Shown: in pieces, positions 27,852-40,100 of the stretch
How the letters are laid out: each line of letters begins with the position of its first letter
Numbering within the stretch: the stretch's first letter is position 1
From: Gammaproteobacteria bacterium
Lineage (GTDB): Bacteria > Pseudomonadota > Gammaproteobacteria > Natronospirales > REEB76
Direction: 5' to 3'
Assembly: GCA_028864905.1 (NCBI GenBank)
Contig: JAGWLP010000004.1
Location: 1 to 48,027 of the forward strand
DNA: 48,027 nucleotides
Translations under genes and position numbers: made by a program
Notes under the pieces: generated by a model
The model's database searches: none
Told to the model about the DNA's origin: nothing
Seen by the model: the letters and a program-made list of their open reading frames with translations, nothing else

Positions 27852-28187
27852 CTATTCGCCCACCAACTTCAACCCGATGATGCCGATGAGAATGAGCGCG
27901 ACGCAAGCAAGCCGCAGCGCGCTGTGCGAGTCTCCGAACAGCAGGATGCCCAGCACCACCGCGCCCACGGTGCCGATTCCGGTCCACACCGCATAGGCGG
28001 TGCCGATCGGCAGGCTGCGCGCGGCCAAACCGAGCAGGCCCATGCTGGCGATCACGGCCACGGCGGTAAGCATGGAAGGCGCCAAGCGCGTGAAGCCGGC
28101 ACTGTATTTGAGACCGATGGCCCAGGCCACTTCGCACAGGCCCGCCATGATCAGCAATACCCAAGCCACAGACTTGCTCAATTCCAT
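27852..28187 (-). CDS. gdx: Guanidinium exporter of the SMR family (Gdx/SugE)
   Basis: Four-helix small multidrug resistance transporter of 111 residues. It carries the conserved Glu in [21 protein letters not shown], the [15 protein letters not shown] motif that defines the SugE/Gdx group rather than EmrE, and the C-terminal LIGIIGLKL. Known Gdx proteins export guanidinium in exchange for protons. The start ATG at 28187 has GGAG upstream. It is 20 bases after galU and probably shares its transcript; unlike many gdx genes there is no room for a guanidine riboswitch directly in front. Confidence 0.9.
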   Translation of the reverse strand: MELSKSVAWVLLIMAGLCEVAWAIGLKYSAGFTRLAPSMLTAVAVIASMGLLGLAARSLPIGTAYAVWTGIGTVGAVVLGILLFGDSHSALRLACVALILIGIIGLKLVGE

Positions 28188-28207
28188 GGCTGCGTTCTCC
28201 GGCGCAT

Positions 28208-29107
28208 TCAGGACTGGCTGCGGTCCAGCTTGCCACTGAGCGTGCGCAGATAATCCCGGAACGTTTCCCCCAGATCGGCGTGCTTCAGGCCGTATTCGAC
28301 CGTGGCCTGCAGATATCCGAGCTTGCTGCCGCAATCGTAGCGCGTGCCCTCGAACTCACAGGCATACGCTGATTCTTTGGCCAGCAATGCCTGAATGGCA
28401 TCCGTCAACTGGAGCTCGCCGCCCTTGCCCTTGCCGATGTGCTTCAGGCACTCGAAGATTCCCGGCGTCAGCAAATAGCGGCCCACCACTCCCAGCGTGG
28501 ACGGGGCCTGTGCAGGCGCCGGCTTTTCCACGATGCCGCGGATTTCATGCAGCCGCGGCTCCATGGACCGGGGCGTGATGATGCCGTAACGGTTGGTTTC
28601 GCTGCGCGCCACCTGCTCCACACCCACGACACTGCCCGGGTGACGGACATATACATCGCGCATCTGCTGCAAGGCGGAACGGCGCGCGCCGTCAATCAGG
28701 TCGTCGGCCAGCACCACGAAGAAAGGTTCATTGCCGATCACCGGCTCGGCGCACAGCACCGCGTGGCCCAGGCCGAGGGCCTCGGCCTGCCGGATGTACA
28801 CGCAGGTCACGCTGGGCGGCACAATGTTCTGCACCAGTTTCAGTTGCGCCTGCTTGCCGCGCTGCGCCATTTCGGTTTCCAGTTCATAGGCGCGGTCAAA
28901 ATGATCGGAAATCGCGCGTTTGGTACGGCTGGTGACGAATACCAGCACTTCGGCACCCGCCTCGACGGCTTCCTCCACCGCGTACTGGATCAGCGGCTTG
29001 TCCACGATCGGCAGCATTTCCTTGGGGCTGGCTTTGGTGGCCGGGAGAAAGCGCGTCCCCAAGCCGGCCACGGGAAAAACGGCTTTGCGGATGATGATGG
29101 GTTTCAT
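28208..29107 (-). CDS. galU: UTP-glucose-1-phosphate uridylyltransferase
   Basis: Makes UDP-glucose for LPS, capsule and trehalose pathways. The 299-residue protein has the nucleotidyltransferase signature [38 protein letters not shown] for metal binding, and GIITPRSM plus [11 protein letters not shown] of the GalU group. The ATG at 29107 gives the usual length; the frame is open a little further upstream. It lies between lapB and gdx, on the same strand. Confidence 0.95.
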   Translation of the reverse strand: MKPIIIRKAVFPVAGLGTRFLPATKASPKEMLPIVDKPLIQYAVEEAVEAGAEVLVFVTSRTKRAISDHFDRAYELETEMAQRGKQAQLKLVQNIVPPSVTCVYIRQAEALGLGHAVLCAEPVIGNEPFFVVLADDLIDGARRSALQQMRDVYVRHPGSVVGVEQVARSETNRYGIITPRSMEPRLHEIRGIVEKPAPAQAPSTLGVVGRYLLTPGIFECLKHIGKGKGGELQLTDAIQALLAKESAYACEFEGTRYDCGSKLGYLQATVEYGLKHADLGETFRDYLRTLSGKLDRSQS

Positions 29108-29156
29108 GCAGGAGCGTTCCTTATCATGCGTGAGGCGCGGCCAGGGCCGACTCTGT

Positions 29157-30359
29157 TCAGGTAAGTGGGGCGGCACCCGCCGCCGTAAAGGCTATTTCGT
29201 GGAATGGCATGGTGCGGTTCCAGGTTTTACAGCCCGGACATTGCCAATACAGGGTTTTGCTGCGGAATCCACATTCCTCGCAGCGATAGCGCGGACCGTT
29301 GATCAGCAGCTTGCGCACCGCCAGCTGCAGGGGTTCGAGATCGCGCACCGCGCTCATGCCCTGCTGCTGGCCAAACGCGGCAAACATGTCGTACAGCCCG
29401 CGCAGGCTGGGTTCGCTGCGCAGGTAGTCGGCCACGCACCCGCGCGACACCGGATCATCGAGCTCCGGGTCCATGATGGCGGCAATCGCCAGATAACCCG
29501 ATGCCTTCGGATTGTCGCGCCGCAACTTTTCGGTCACCGCCTGCAGCGATGCCTGGCCATCGAGCTGGCGCGTCACGCGCGCCAGCGCCGGCAATACCTC
29601 GGTGGCGTACCGGATCTCGTGTTCCAGCACCCGGCCGTAGTGCTGGCGGCTGCGTTCCCATTGCTGCTCGGTTTCGTCGATCTGCGCCAGCAGCAGATGG
29701 GCACGCACGCAGTCGGCGTCCTGCGATTGCGCGCGCTTCAGCAGACGCCGTACCAGTGGCAGGTCCTTTGCGGACAGCGCGGTTTGCGCCATTTCGCAGT
29801 AGTACTGGGCGATGGTCTCCTCCTGCGCAGCGCCGTTCAGCGTCTGCAGGCGCCGGCGCATGGCGATGGCCTGATCCCAGTCCTTTTGCTGTTCATAAAG
29901 CGAGATCAGGCTGTGCAGAGCGGATTCCGTATAACCCGGTACGTCGAGCAATTCCAGCAACAGGCTTTCCGCCCGGTCCAGCAGGCCGGCACGCAGATAG
30001 TCCTGCGCCAGTTCGAACAAGGCCTGGGCGCGATGTTCCCGATTGAGGTTGGGCCGCGCAATCAGGTTCTGATGGATGCGGATGGCGCGGTCCACTTCGC
30101 CGCGTCTGCGAAACAGGCTGCCGAGTGCAAAATGCGTTTCCACCGTGTCGGAATCCACCTCGGCCACGCGAATGAAGACTTCCAGCGCTTTGTCGGGCTG
30201 TTCATTCAGCAGGTAATTGAGTCCCTTGAAATATTCGGCACTCACGAACTTGAAGTGCGAAGCGCGCTTGCCGCCCCGCCCCCAATGTGCCAGCAGCCAG
30301 CCGAGCACTGCCGCCGCTACCAGCAGCAGCACGCTGACCACGACCGAGTCAGTGATCAT
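29157..30359 (-). CDS. lapB: LPS assembly protein B (TPR scaffold)
   Basis: Membrane-anchored scaffold that, in E. coli, directs LpxC to FtsH for degradation and so sets the LPS level. The 400-residue protein has an N-terminal membrane anchor (about 4-22, VVVSVLLLVAAAVLGWLLAHW), TPR repeats for most of its length, and a C-terminal rubredoxin-type metal domain with two Cys pairs (RCEECGF and QCPGCKTWNR). The ATG overlaps the lapA stop region by 11 bases, a conserved pairing. Confidence 0.94.
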   Translation of the reverse strand: MITDSVVVSVLLLVAAAVLGWLLAHWGRGGKRASHFKFVSAEYFKGLNYLLNEQPDKALEVFIRVAEVDSDTVETHFALGSLFRRRGEVDRAIRIHQNLIARPNLNREHRAQALFELAQDYLRAGLLDRAESLLLELLDVPGYTESALHSLISLYEQQKDWDQAIAMRRRLQTLNGAAQEETIAQYYCEMAQTALSAKDLPLVRRLLKRAQSQDADCVRAHLLLAQIDETEQQWERSRQHYGRVLEHEIRYATEVLPALARVTRQLDGQASLQAVTEKLRRDNPKASGYLAIAAIMDPELDDPVSRGCVADYLRSEPSLRGLYDMFAAFGQQQGMSAVRDLEPLQLAVRKLLINGPRYRCEECGFRSKTLYWQCPGCKTWNRTMPFHEIAFTAAGAAPLT

Positions 30360-30642
30360 GTTTGAGCGGCAGGTTGCGCAGGTTGCGGATTTCCGCTTCC
30401 GCATCGCGCACCGAGCGCTTCAGCCGCCAGGCCTCCCGTTTGAGACGGAAAATGACCAGCAAGCTGCTCAGGATTCCCAGCAGCCAGCCGATAATCGCTG
30501 CCGCGAGCAGCGCCGAGGACAGATGCACCTGCCAGCGGCCGGCGAGGTAATCCAGGGTCACGGTCGAGCCGTTGGCGTAGGCCAGCAGCAGGGCGAGCGC
30601 AAACACACACAGCAGGATGATGACGGCGATCCAACGCAGCAT
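30349..30642 (-). CDS. lapA: LPS assembly protein A
   Basis: Small inner-membrane partner of LapB. The 97-residue protein has two membrane helices (about 4-22 and 41-62), separated by a short loop (YANGSTVTLDYLAGRWQVHLS) whose sequence is typical of LapA, and a C-terminal cytoplasmic coiled coil (RLKREAWRLKRSVRDAEAEI). It follows ihfB by 50 bases and its 3' end overlaps lapB. Confidence 0.92.
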   Translation of the reverse strand: MLRWIAVIILLCVFALALLLAYANGSTVTLDYLAGRWQVHLSSALLAAAIIGWLLGILSSLLVIFRLKREAWRLKRSVRDAEAEIRNLRNLPLKHDH

Positions 30643-30692
30643 GACAGCCAGCTCCGATTACGTCTGGCGACGATAGTCCCCGCGCATGCGTA

Positions 30693-30983
30693 TCAGCCCG
30701 CGAGACTTTCGTTGACCCGGTCGCGCAGATCCTTGCCGGGTTTGAAGTGCGGGACATGCTTGCCGGGCAGGGCCACGGAATCACCGGTCTTGGGGTTGCG
30801 GCCCATGCGCGGCGGGCGGAAGTGCAGGGAAAAACTGCCAAATCCCCGGATTTCAATGCGCCGGCCGGTGGACAGCGCCGCACTCATGTGCTCGAGAATG
30901 GTCTTGACCGCAAGCTCGATATCCTTGCCGGCAAGGTGGCTCTGCTTGCGGGCGATGATCTCGATGAGTTCCGATTTGGTCAT
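30693..30983 (-). CDS. ihfB: Integration host factor subunit beta
   Basis: Beta subunit of IHF, partner of the ihfA product at 15128. The 96-residue protein starts [21 protein letters not shown] and contains the DNA-binding arm [20 protein letters not shown] with NPKTGDSV, followed by [13 protein letters not shown]. The place downstream of rpsA is specific for ihfB. It is followed by lapA. The 116 bases between rpsA and ihfB hold nothing I recognise. Confidence 0.97.
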   Translation of the reverse strand: MTKSELIEIIARKQSHLAGKDIELAVKTILEHMSAALSTGRRIEIRGFGSFSLHFRPPRMGRNPKTGDSVALPGKHVPHFKPGKDLRDRVNESLAG

Positions 30984-31099
30984 GACTCAATCATCCGCGC
31001 TGGCACGACTCGCTTCATGTGCTACCCAACCCCCATGCCGCAGGAATCACCTGTCCTGCAGCGCCCGATACGAGTAATCACCCGCACACTTGCATGCAC

Positions 31100-32779
31100 T
31101 TATTCAGTCTTGTCTCCGCCGATGTGCTCCTTGAGCAGGTCGCCGAGGGTCGTGGTGCTGGACACGGCGCTGCGTGCGTAATCCTCCAGCGCCTGAGCTT
31201 CCTCCTCGATTTCCCGGGCTTTCACCGACAGGCTGATGCTGCGGTTCTTGCGGTCCACGCCCACAAAGCGCGTTTCCACCTCGTCGCCCTCCTTGAGCAC
31301 AGTGCGTGCATCTTCCACCCGGTCGCGTGACAGTTCGGAGGCGCGCAGGTAACCCTCGATGCCGTTGCCCAGATCCATTACCGCGCCCTTGGCATCCACG
31401 CTGGTGACCTTGCCCTTGACCATGCTGCCCTTGGGATGCTCGGCCAGGAAATTCGAAAACGGATCCTTCTGCAGTTGCTTGATGCCCAGGGAGATGCGTT
31501 CGCGCTGTGCATCCACGGCCAGCACCACGGCTTCCACCTCGTCGCTCTTCTTGTAATTGCGCACCGCTTCCTCGCCGGGCGTGTCCCAGGCGATGTCCGA
31601 GAGGTGCACCAGACCGTCGATGCCACCCTCCAGACCCACAAAGATGCCGAAGTCGGTAATTGACTTGATCTTGCCGCGGATGCGATCGCCCTTGTTGTGG
31701 TTGGTGGCGAATTCCTCCCAGGGATTCGGCTTGCACTGCTTCATGCCGAGCGAGATGCGGCGGCGCTCCTCGTCGATCTCCAGCACCATGACTTCGACTT
31801 CGTCGCCTACTTGCACGACTTTGGCCGGATTCACGTTCTTGTTGGTCCAGTCCATTTCCGATACGTGCACCAGGCCTTCGACGCCCGGCTCGACCTCCAC
31901 GAAACAGCCGTAATCGGCGAGGTTGGTTACCTTGCCGAACAGCCGCGTGCTGGTCGGATAGCGCCGCGTGATGTCCACCCACGGGTCATCGCCCAGCTGC
32001 TTGAGGCCGAGCGACACGCGGTTGCGCTCGCGGTCGAACTTGAGCACCTTGACCTCGAGTTCCTGGCCCACGCTCACGACTTCGGAGGGGTGCTTGACCC
32101 GCTTCCAGGCCATGTCGGTGATGTGCAGCAGGCCGTCAATCCCGCCCAGGTCCACGAAGGCGCCGTACTCGGTCAGATTCTTGACGATGCCCTTGACCAC
32201 CGCGCCTTCCTGCAGGTTTTCGAGCAGCTGATCGCGCTCCGCGCTGTATTCCTGCTCGACCACCGCGCGGCGCGACACCACCACGTTGTTGCGGCGCTGG
32301 TCCAGCTTGATGACCTTGAATTCCAGTTCCTTGCCTTCGAGATACACCGGGTCGCGCACCGGGCGCACGTCCACCAGCGAACCCGGCAGGAACGCGCGCA
32401 CCGAGTCCACCTCGACGGTGAAGCCGCCCTTGACCTTGCCGCTGATGAAACCCTTGACGATGGCGCCTGAGGTAAAAGCTTCCTCGAGCCGTGACCAGGA
32501 GCGTGCGCGTTTGGCTTTTTCGCGCGACAGCCGGGTTTCGCCGAAGCCGTCTTCGACGGCATCCAGCGCCACTTCCACGTCGTCGCCGACGGCGATTTCC
32601 AGTTCGCCGCTCTCGTTCTTGAATTGTTCGGCCGGGATGACGCCTTCGGATTTGAGACCGGCGTTGACGATGACGACGTCGGGCCGGATTTCCAGGACGC
32701 GGGCCTTGAGTATGGCCCCGTTGCGCATCTGTTGCTGTTTGATGCTTTGTTCGAAAAGTTCCGCGAAAGACTCGGTCAT
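31100..32779 (-). CDS. rpsA: 30S ribosomal protein S1
   Basis: Ribosome-bound mRNA-unfolding protein. The 559-residue product has six S1 (OB-fold) repeats, recognisable from repeats such as [37 protein letters not shown], and [17 protein letters not shown]. The ATG at 32779 has only a weak AGGA 11 bases upstream, and a small CCCC/GGGG hairpin lies in front of it; weak binding sites with structured leaders are the known setting for autogenous control of rpsA. It sits between cmk and ihfB. Confidence 0.98.
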   Translation of the reverse strand: MTESFAELFEQSIKQQQMRNGAILKARVLEIRPDVVIVNAGLKSEGVIPAEQFKNESGELEIAVGDDVEVALDAVEDGFGETRLSREKAKRARSWSRLEEAFTSGAIVKGFISGKVKGGFTVEVDSVRAFLPGSLVDVRPVRDPVYLEGKELEFKVIKLDQRRNNVVVSRRAVVEQEYSAERDQLLENLQEGAVVKGIVKNLTEYGAFVDLGGIDGLLHITDMAWKRVKHPSEVVSVGQELEVKVLKFDRERNRVSLGLKQLGDDPWVDITRRYPTSTRLFGKVTNLADYGCFVEVEPGVEGLVHVSEMDWTNKNVNPAKVVQVGDEVEVMVLEIDEERRRISLGMKQCKPNPWEEFATNHNKGDRIRGKIKSITDFGIFVGLEGGIDGLVHLSDIAWDTPGEEAVRNYKKSDEVEAVVLAVDAQRERISLGIKQLQKDPFSNFLAEHPKGSMVKGKVTSVDAKGAVMDLGNGIEGYLRASELSRDRVEDARTVLKEGDEVETRFVGVDRKNRSISLSVKAREIEEEAQALEDYARSAVSSTTTLGDLLKEHIGGDKTE

Positions 32780-32878
32780 TGTAGGTTGAATCCTGTACAT
32801 CCCCGTTACCGGGGGCCTGGGTTGCCGCAGTTCCGTCCCGGAGACACGCGGGTTGATTGGCCAAGGGAGCGGTGCATC

Positions 32879-33592
32879 CTACCCGCCCTGCCGTCTGCCC
32901 GCCGCCGCCTCGCCGTACCGCCGCCGGGCCCGATCCAGAACCTGGTCCACCACCGCCTCGACCGGCATGCCGGTGGTGTCGAGTACCACGGCATCGGGTG
33001 CGGGCTTCAGCGGGGAAACGGACCGGTTGCGGTCACGCTCGTCCCGGGCGATCAGGTCGCTAAAAAGGGTCGGTAAGGTAGCATTTAATCCTTTTTGTTT
33101 CAACTGCTTATAGCGTCTTTGGGCGCGCTCCTCGACGCTCGCGGTGAGGAAGATTTTAAGACCGGCGTCCGAAAAAATGACCGTGCCCATGTCCCGTCCG
33201 TCGGCCACCAGCCCGGGCGCGCGGCGAAAGCCGCGTTGCACTCCCACCAGCCCCTGGCGCACTTGCGGGATGACCGCCAGCTCGGACGCGCGTTTGCCGC
33301 TCTGCTCACTGCGCACCACCGCGGTCACGTCCCGGTCATCCAGCAGGATCTGCTCCGCACCCGTGGGCGTACGCATGAATGCCACGCGCAGCCCGCGCGC
33401 CAGCTCCTCAAGGCGTGCGGGTTCGTCGGCCGAAACGCCGGCCTGCTGCGCCACGTGCGCCAGGATCCGGTAAAGTGCACCGCTGTCCAGCAAATTCCAG
33501 CCGAGCGCTTGCGCCGCCCGGCTTGCAACCGTACCCTTGCCGGAGCCGCTCGGCCCGTCAATCGCAATGACTGGCGGCAACTCAGCGTTCAT
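32879..33592 (-). CDS. cmk: Cytidylate kinase
   Basis: Phosphorylates CMP and dCMP with ATP. The 237-residue protein has the P-loop IDGPSGSGKGTVASRAA near the N-terminus, LLDSGALYR for CMP binding, VADGRDMGTVIF, and the LID-like RRYKQLKQKG segment. The ATG overlaps the aroA stop (ATGA), so translation is coupled. The C-terminus is Arg- and Gly-rich and not conserved. aroA-cmk-rpsA is the standard order. Confidence 0.96.
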   Translation of the reverse strand: MNAELPPVIAIDGPSGSGKGTVASRAAQALGWNLLDSGALYRILAHVAQQAGVSADEPARLEELARGLRVAFMRTPTGAEQILLDDRDVTAVVRSEQSGKRASELAVIPQVRQGLVGVQRGFRRAPGLVADGRDMGTVIFSDAGLKIFLTASVEERAQRRYKQLKQKGLNATLPTLFSDLIARDERDRNRSVSPLKPAPDAVVLDTTGMPVEAVVDQVLDRARRRYGEAAAGRRQGG

Positions 33593-34932
33593 AGGGTTTC
33601 GGTTACGCGCAAATCCAACCCCACTTTGCGGGCGGTTTCGGCAAACCCGGGAAACGAAGTATCCACATTGCGGCAATCGCGTACGCGCACAGGTCTGGTC
33701 GCGCGCAACGCCGCCATGACAAAGGCCATGGCGATGCGATGATCGCCGCAACTGTCGATCTCGCCGCCGCCGAACTGACCGACGCCGGTGATCTGCATGC
33801 CGTCTGTGAACAGTTCAACCGACACTCCCAGAGTGTGCAATCCCGCGGCCATGGCCGCCAATCGGTCGCTTTCCTTGACGCGCAATTCCGCGGCGCCATA
33901 CAACCGGGTCTGACCCTGCGCCAGGGCCGCCGCTACCAGCAATATCGGCAACTCGTCAATTGCCAGCGGGACATCGGCTGGAGTGATTTCAATGCCCTGC
34001 AGGTCGCCACCCCGCACTTCTATATTGGCCGCCGGTTCGGCGCCAAGCTGCGGCAGAAATTGCACATGGATAACGGCGCCCATGCGTTGCAGCAATCGCA
34101 ACACGCCATCACGGGTCGGATTTACGCCGACCCCTTCGACGGTGACAGCCGCACCCGGACAGATTGCCGCACCTACGAGGAAAAACGCCGCCGCCGACAG
34201 GTCGCCGGGCACGGTGATGTTGGTTGCGTGCAGCTCATTGCCACCCACCACACCCAACCAGTCACCGTCGCACAACAGGCGGCAACCGAGGAGTTGCAGC
34301 ATGCGTTCCGTGTGATCGCGGCTCACGGCCGGTTCCTGTACCCAGGTTTCGCCCGTGGCCTGCAAGCCTGCGAGCAGTATCGCCGACTTCACTTGTGCGC
34401 TCGCCACCGGCAACTTGTAGCGCAGGGAATTGAGCGGCCGGCAACCGTGCACCGTCAGCGGCGCGCGACCGGCGGTGCTGTCGAAACGCGCACCCATGCG
34501 CGTGAGCGGCTCGATGACGCGCTGCATCGGCCGGTGGCGCAGCGAGTCATCCCCGTCGAGGGTCGCGGCGAACGGCTGGCCGGCGAGCACGCCACTCAGC
34601 AGGCGCATGCTGGTGCCGGAATTACCGCAGTCCAGCGTCCGCACCGGCACTCGCAGGCCGTCCGCACCCGCGCCTTGTATCCGGACATGGCCGGTTGGTG
34701 CGTGATCCATCTGCACGCCGAGCACACGCAGTGCGTTGAGCGTGGCCAGACAATCCTGGCTTTCCAGGAAATTCGAGACCTGAGTTTCGCCACGGGCCAT
34801 GGCGCCCAGCAACAACGCGCGGTGCGAAATGGACTTGTCACCCGGCACCCGGATGCGCCCCTGCATGCCGCCGCCCGGCTGCACCACAAAATCGCGGCGG
34901 CTCGCCGATGGCAGGGCCGTGGCAGAGTTCAC
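33589..34932 (-). CDS. aroA: 3-phosphoshikimate 1-carboxyvinyltransferase (EPSP synthase)
   Basis: Joins shikimate 3-phosphate and phosphoenolpyruvate in the shikimate pathway. The 447-residue protein has VPGDKSISHRALLLGAMARG, LDCGNSGTSMRLLSGVLAGQ, and the C-terminal ELRVKESDRLAAMAAGL plus CGDHRIAMAFVMAAL motifs. The sequence LDCGNSGTSMR identifies it as a class of EPSP synthase with a non-glyphosate-tolerant-specific motif I cannot classify further. It starts with GTG overlapping the hisC stop by 4 bases. In relatives a prephenate dehydrogenase gene (tyrA) often lies before or is fused to aroA; here there is none. Confidence 0.96.
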   Translation of the reverse strand: MNSATALPSASRRDFVVQPGGGMQGRIRVPGDKSISHRALLLGAMARGETQVSNFLESQDCLATLNALRVLGVQMDHAPTGHVRIQGAGADGLRVPVRTLDCGNSGTSMRLLSGVLAGQPFAATLDGDDSLRHRPMQRVIEPLTRMGARFDSTAGRAPLTVHGCRPLNSLRYKLPVASAQVKSAILLAGLQATGETWVQEPAVSRDHTERMLQLLGCRLLCDGDWLGVVGGNELHATNITVPGDLSAAAFFLVGAAICPGAAVTVEGVGVNPTRDGVLRLLQRMGAVIHVQFLPQLGAEPAANIEVRGGDLQGIEITPADVPLAIDELPILLVAAALAQGQTRLYGAAELRVKESDRLAAMAAGLHTLGVSVELFTDGMQITGVGQFGGGEIDSCGDHRIAMAFVMAALRATRPVRVRDCRNVDTSFPGFAETARKVGLDLRVTETL

Positions 34933-36062
34933 GCGGCGAGCACCTGCTCAAGCGCCAGCAGCAGGCGTTCGTTTTGTTCCGGCAAGCCGATGGTGATGCG
35001 CAGATGATGCGGCAGCCCGTAATTGCCCAGCGGTCGCACGATGATGCCCTTGTGCAGCAAGGCGTCGTAGATCGGGCGCACGGGCCGGCCGAAATCCACG
35101 CTCAGAAAATTGGCGATCGAGGGCATCCACTTCAGCCCCAGTTCGCGGAACCCGGCCTGCAGTTGCTCGTGGCCGGCACGGTTCAACTCCGCGCTGCGCC
35201 GCACATGTGCCTCGTCGCCGAGCGCCGCGAGCGCACCCATCTGCGCAAGATTTCCGGCGTTGAATACCAAGCGCATGCGATTCAGCAGTTCTGCAATGCG
35301 GGCATGCGCCAGCGCATAGCCGCAGCGCAGTCCTGCCAGACCGTAGATCTTCGAGAACGTACGGGTAACGATCAGGTTGGGAAACTCGGGAAGCCACAGC
35401 GTGCACTCGGGATAATCCGCTTCCGCGACGTACTCCGCGTACGCCTCGTCCACGACCACCAGAACCTGCGGGGGCACGCGGGTCAGGAAACCATGCAGTG
35501 CACGCCGCTCGAGCCAGGTACCGGTCGGATTGTTGGGGTTGGCGATGAACACCACGCGCGTGTCGGCATCGATCGCCGTCAACAGGTTGTCGAGATTGTG
35601 ACCGTAGGCTGCGGTCCGGTGGTCCGGTGCATTGGCTTCGGCTATGCGGCTCGCGGCGCCGACTGCCTGGGTGACGATGGGATAGACGGCAAACGCATAG
35701 CGGGAAAACACCGCATTCTTGCCGGGTTGCAGGAAGCTGCGCGCGATGAGTTCCAGCACCTGTTCGGAACCGTTGCCCACGGTGATGCAGGCCGGATCAA
35801 GATGAAACCTCGCGGCCAGTGCGCGGCGCAGTTCATAGGCTTGCGCATCGGGGTAAATGGCCATCCCGCCGAGCGCGGCGCGCACCGCAGCCAACGCCCT
35901 GGGGCTCGGTCCCAAGGGGTTTTCGTTGGAGGCGAGCTTGATGACATCGCGCACCCCGAATTCGCGTTGCAGCTCGCTGACGGGCTTGCCAGGCTCATAG
36001 GGCTTGAGCGCCCGGACGCCGGGAGCACAGATGTCCAAGAGGTCGAAGCTGAAATCAGTCAT
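34929..36062 (-). CDS. hisC: Histidinol-phosphate aminotransferase (HisC-type)
   Basis: PLP enzyme of 377 residues that aminates imidazole-acetol phosphate in His synthesis; members at this locus often also act on aromatic keto acids. It shows KLASNENPLGPSPRAL, the NPNNPTG motif, the DEAYAEY motif and the PLP lysine in TFSKIYGLAGLRCGYA. The gene lies between serC and aroA, where the HisC2 form is found in Pseudomonas-like clusters, so a role in Phe/Tyr synthesis is plausible. It overlaps aroA by 4 bases. Confidence 0.92.
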   Translation of the reverse strand: MTDFSFDLLDICAPGVRALKPYEPGKPVSELQREFGVRDVIKLASNENPLGPSPRALAAVRAALGGMAIYPDAQAYELRRALAARFHLDPACITVGNGSEQVLELIARSFLQPGKNAVFSRYAFAVYPIVTQAVGAASRIAEANAPDHRTAAYGHNLDNLLTAIDADTRVVFIANPNNPTGTWLERRALHGFLTRVPPQVLVVVDEAYAEYVAEADYPECTLWLPEFPNLIVTRTFSKIYGLAGLRCGYALAHARIAELLNRMRLVFNAGNLAQMGALAALGDEAHVRRSAELNRAGHEQLQAGFRELGLKWMPSIANFLSVDFGRPVRPIYDALLHKGIIVRPLGNYGLPHHLRITIGLPEQNERLLLALEQVLAA

Positions 36063-36077
36063 GGGCCCAATCCCGGT

Positions 36078-37170
36078 TTATCCGTACCGGCGCGCGAAGT
36101 CACGCATGAACTCGGCGAGCGTCGCAACTCCGGCTTCCGGCATGGCATTGTAGATGCTGGCACGCATGCCGCCGCTGCTGCGATGACCGGCGAGATTTTT
36201 CAGACCTGTCGCCGCAGCTTCCTGCAGGAATAGAGCTTCAAGTTTCTGATCGTGCAGGCGGAATGGCACGTTCATCCAGGAACGCGATGACTTGTCCACC
36301 GCATTGAGATAAAAATCCGATGCGTCCAGCACTGCATACAGCAGCTCTGCCTTGCGCTGGTTGCGCGCCGCCATTGCACCAACCCCGCCCTGCGATCTCG
36401 TCCACTTGAGCATCTTGCCGAGCACGTACCACGCAAATACCGGCGGCGTGTGGGGCAAGGACTCGGCTTCCAGACTCACTCGGTAATCCAGCAGCGAGGG
36501 CGTGCCGCGTGGCGGGGTACGCAAGGCCGCGGGATTGAGGATCACCACGGTAATACCGGCGATCCCCAGGTTTTTCTGGGCCGAGGCATATATGAGCGCA
36601 TGCTCGGAGACCTTGACCGGCCGCGACAGGATCATCGAAGTCATGTCGGCCGCCAGCGGTACGCCCGCGCTTGCGGGCGCGGCGTGAAACTCCACGCCGG
36701 CGATGGTCTCATTGACGGTGTAATGCAGATAGCCGGCCGCGTGCGGTACCCGCCATTCATGGCGCTCCGGCACGCGCGTGTAGCCATCGGCCGTGCCGTC
36801 CCACACGGCTTGCGCATCGGCAACACGCTCGGCTTCGCGCCAGGCCTTGGCCGACCACTGCCCGGTCACCAAGTACGCGCCGTGGTCGCCGAGATTGAGC
36901 GGCGCCATGGCGAACTGCAGCGTAGCGCCGCCCTGCATGCACAGCACGGCGTAATCCGGGGGAATCGCCATGAGTTCGCGCAAATCACCCTCGGTTTCGC
37001 GCATCACGGTGCGAAACTCCGGGCTGCGATGGCCCAGTTCCAGGATGGAAACACCGCTGCCGCGGAACGCCGGCAATTCGGCGCGGATTTCGGCAATCAC
37101 TTCCGGCGGCAACACCGCTGGGCCGGCACCGAAGTAGTAGCTGCACGGAACTGCAGCAAGCGGCGCGGCT

Positions 37171-37193
<23 letters not shown>
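36078..37193 (-). CDS. serC: Phosphoserine aminotransferase
   Basis: Converts 3-phosphohydroxypyruvate to phosphoserine, and acts in pyridoxal phosphate synthesis. The 371-residue product has the N-terminal [21 protein letters not shown], the PLP lysine in [17 protein letters not shown], and [16 protein letters not shown] near the end, all diagnostic of SerC. The first 12 residues are extra compared with most homologues; start at the ATG 37193 or 37187 overlaps the gyrA 3' end. It is followed 15 bases later by hisC, with no pheA between. Confidence 0.95.
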
Positions 37194-39714
<2,521 letters not shown>

Positions 39715-39857
39715 GCGGGAAGCGCTTTTTCGGGGAATTTTGGGCCGCCGGAGGCGGAAGATTCAAAGCAGAAATTTTACCATAGGCATCATGCTTATCT
39801 CCCGTTTACACAGCGCCGGAATGCGTGCGCAGGCGCGAAATCCGGCTGCGCCAAGTC

Positions 39858-39866
39858 TGTTATAGT
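39858..39866 (+). promoter_or_regulatory. Possible extended -10 promoter for the mtaD leader
   Basis: The sequence TGTTATAGT contains TGn followed by TATAGT (five of six matches), the extended -10 form that can work without a good -35 box, which is indeed absent here. Transcription would start near 39873, leaving a leader of about 230 bases before the mtaD-like gene. Confidence 0.35.
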
Positions 39867-39907
39867 GGCTGCGCGTCACAAGCGCACGCGTGCTGTCAGT
39901 GAATGAC

Positions 39908-40091
39908 CGAATCGGCAAAATGCAATCCCGGGATGTCAATGCGTGGCGGGATCGTGTTGGTCCCGCCCGCCACGGGCGCAGGGCACGCCGCGCTCCGGGT
40001 TCGGGCTGTCTGTCGCCTGGCTGACGACGGTCGGCCACTCAGCGGCCCCCAAGGAGGCGTGTGCCGGTTGAGTGAGTGCATTCCCGATTAA
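39908..40091 (+). promoter_or_regulatory. Structured leader upstream of the mtaD-like gene, function unknown
   Basis: This GC-rich stretch fills most of the 386-base gap between gyrA and the mtaD-like gene. It holds two mutually exclusive stems: GTGGCGGG (39943-39950) with CCCGCCAC (39966-39973), or GGCGGGA (39945-39951) with TCCCGCC (39961-39967). A perfect ribosome binding site AAGGAGG (40051-40057) is 44 bases before the gene's ATG and an in-frame TAA (40089-40091) separates them. A tiny frame (GTG 40059 or TTG 40068, ending 40091) could be a leader peptide. I see no match to the S-adenosylhomocysteine riboswitch. Confidence 0.35.
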
Positions 40092-40100
40092 TCAATCCCA

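Noticed and set aside
28188-28207. Guanidine riboswitch in front of gdx
   Set aside because: Only 20 bases separate galU from gdx, too short for any guanidine riboswitch.
39763-40038. 91-residue frame on the minus strand upstream of gyrA
   Set aside because: Arg- and Pro-rich without motifs or a ribosome binding site, and it overlaps the structured mtaD leader.
40000-40100. S-adenosylhomocysteine riboswitch before the mtaD-like gene
   Set aside because: Tempting because of the gene family, but I do not see the conserved core of that riboswitch in the leader.
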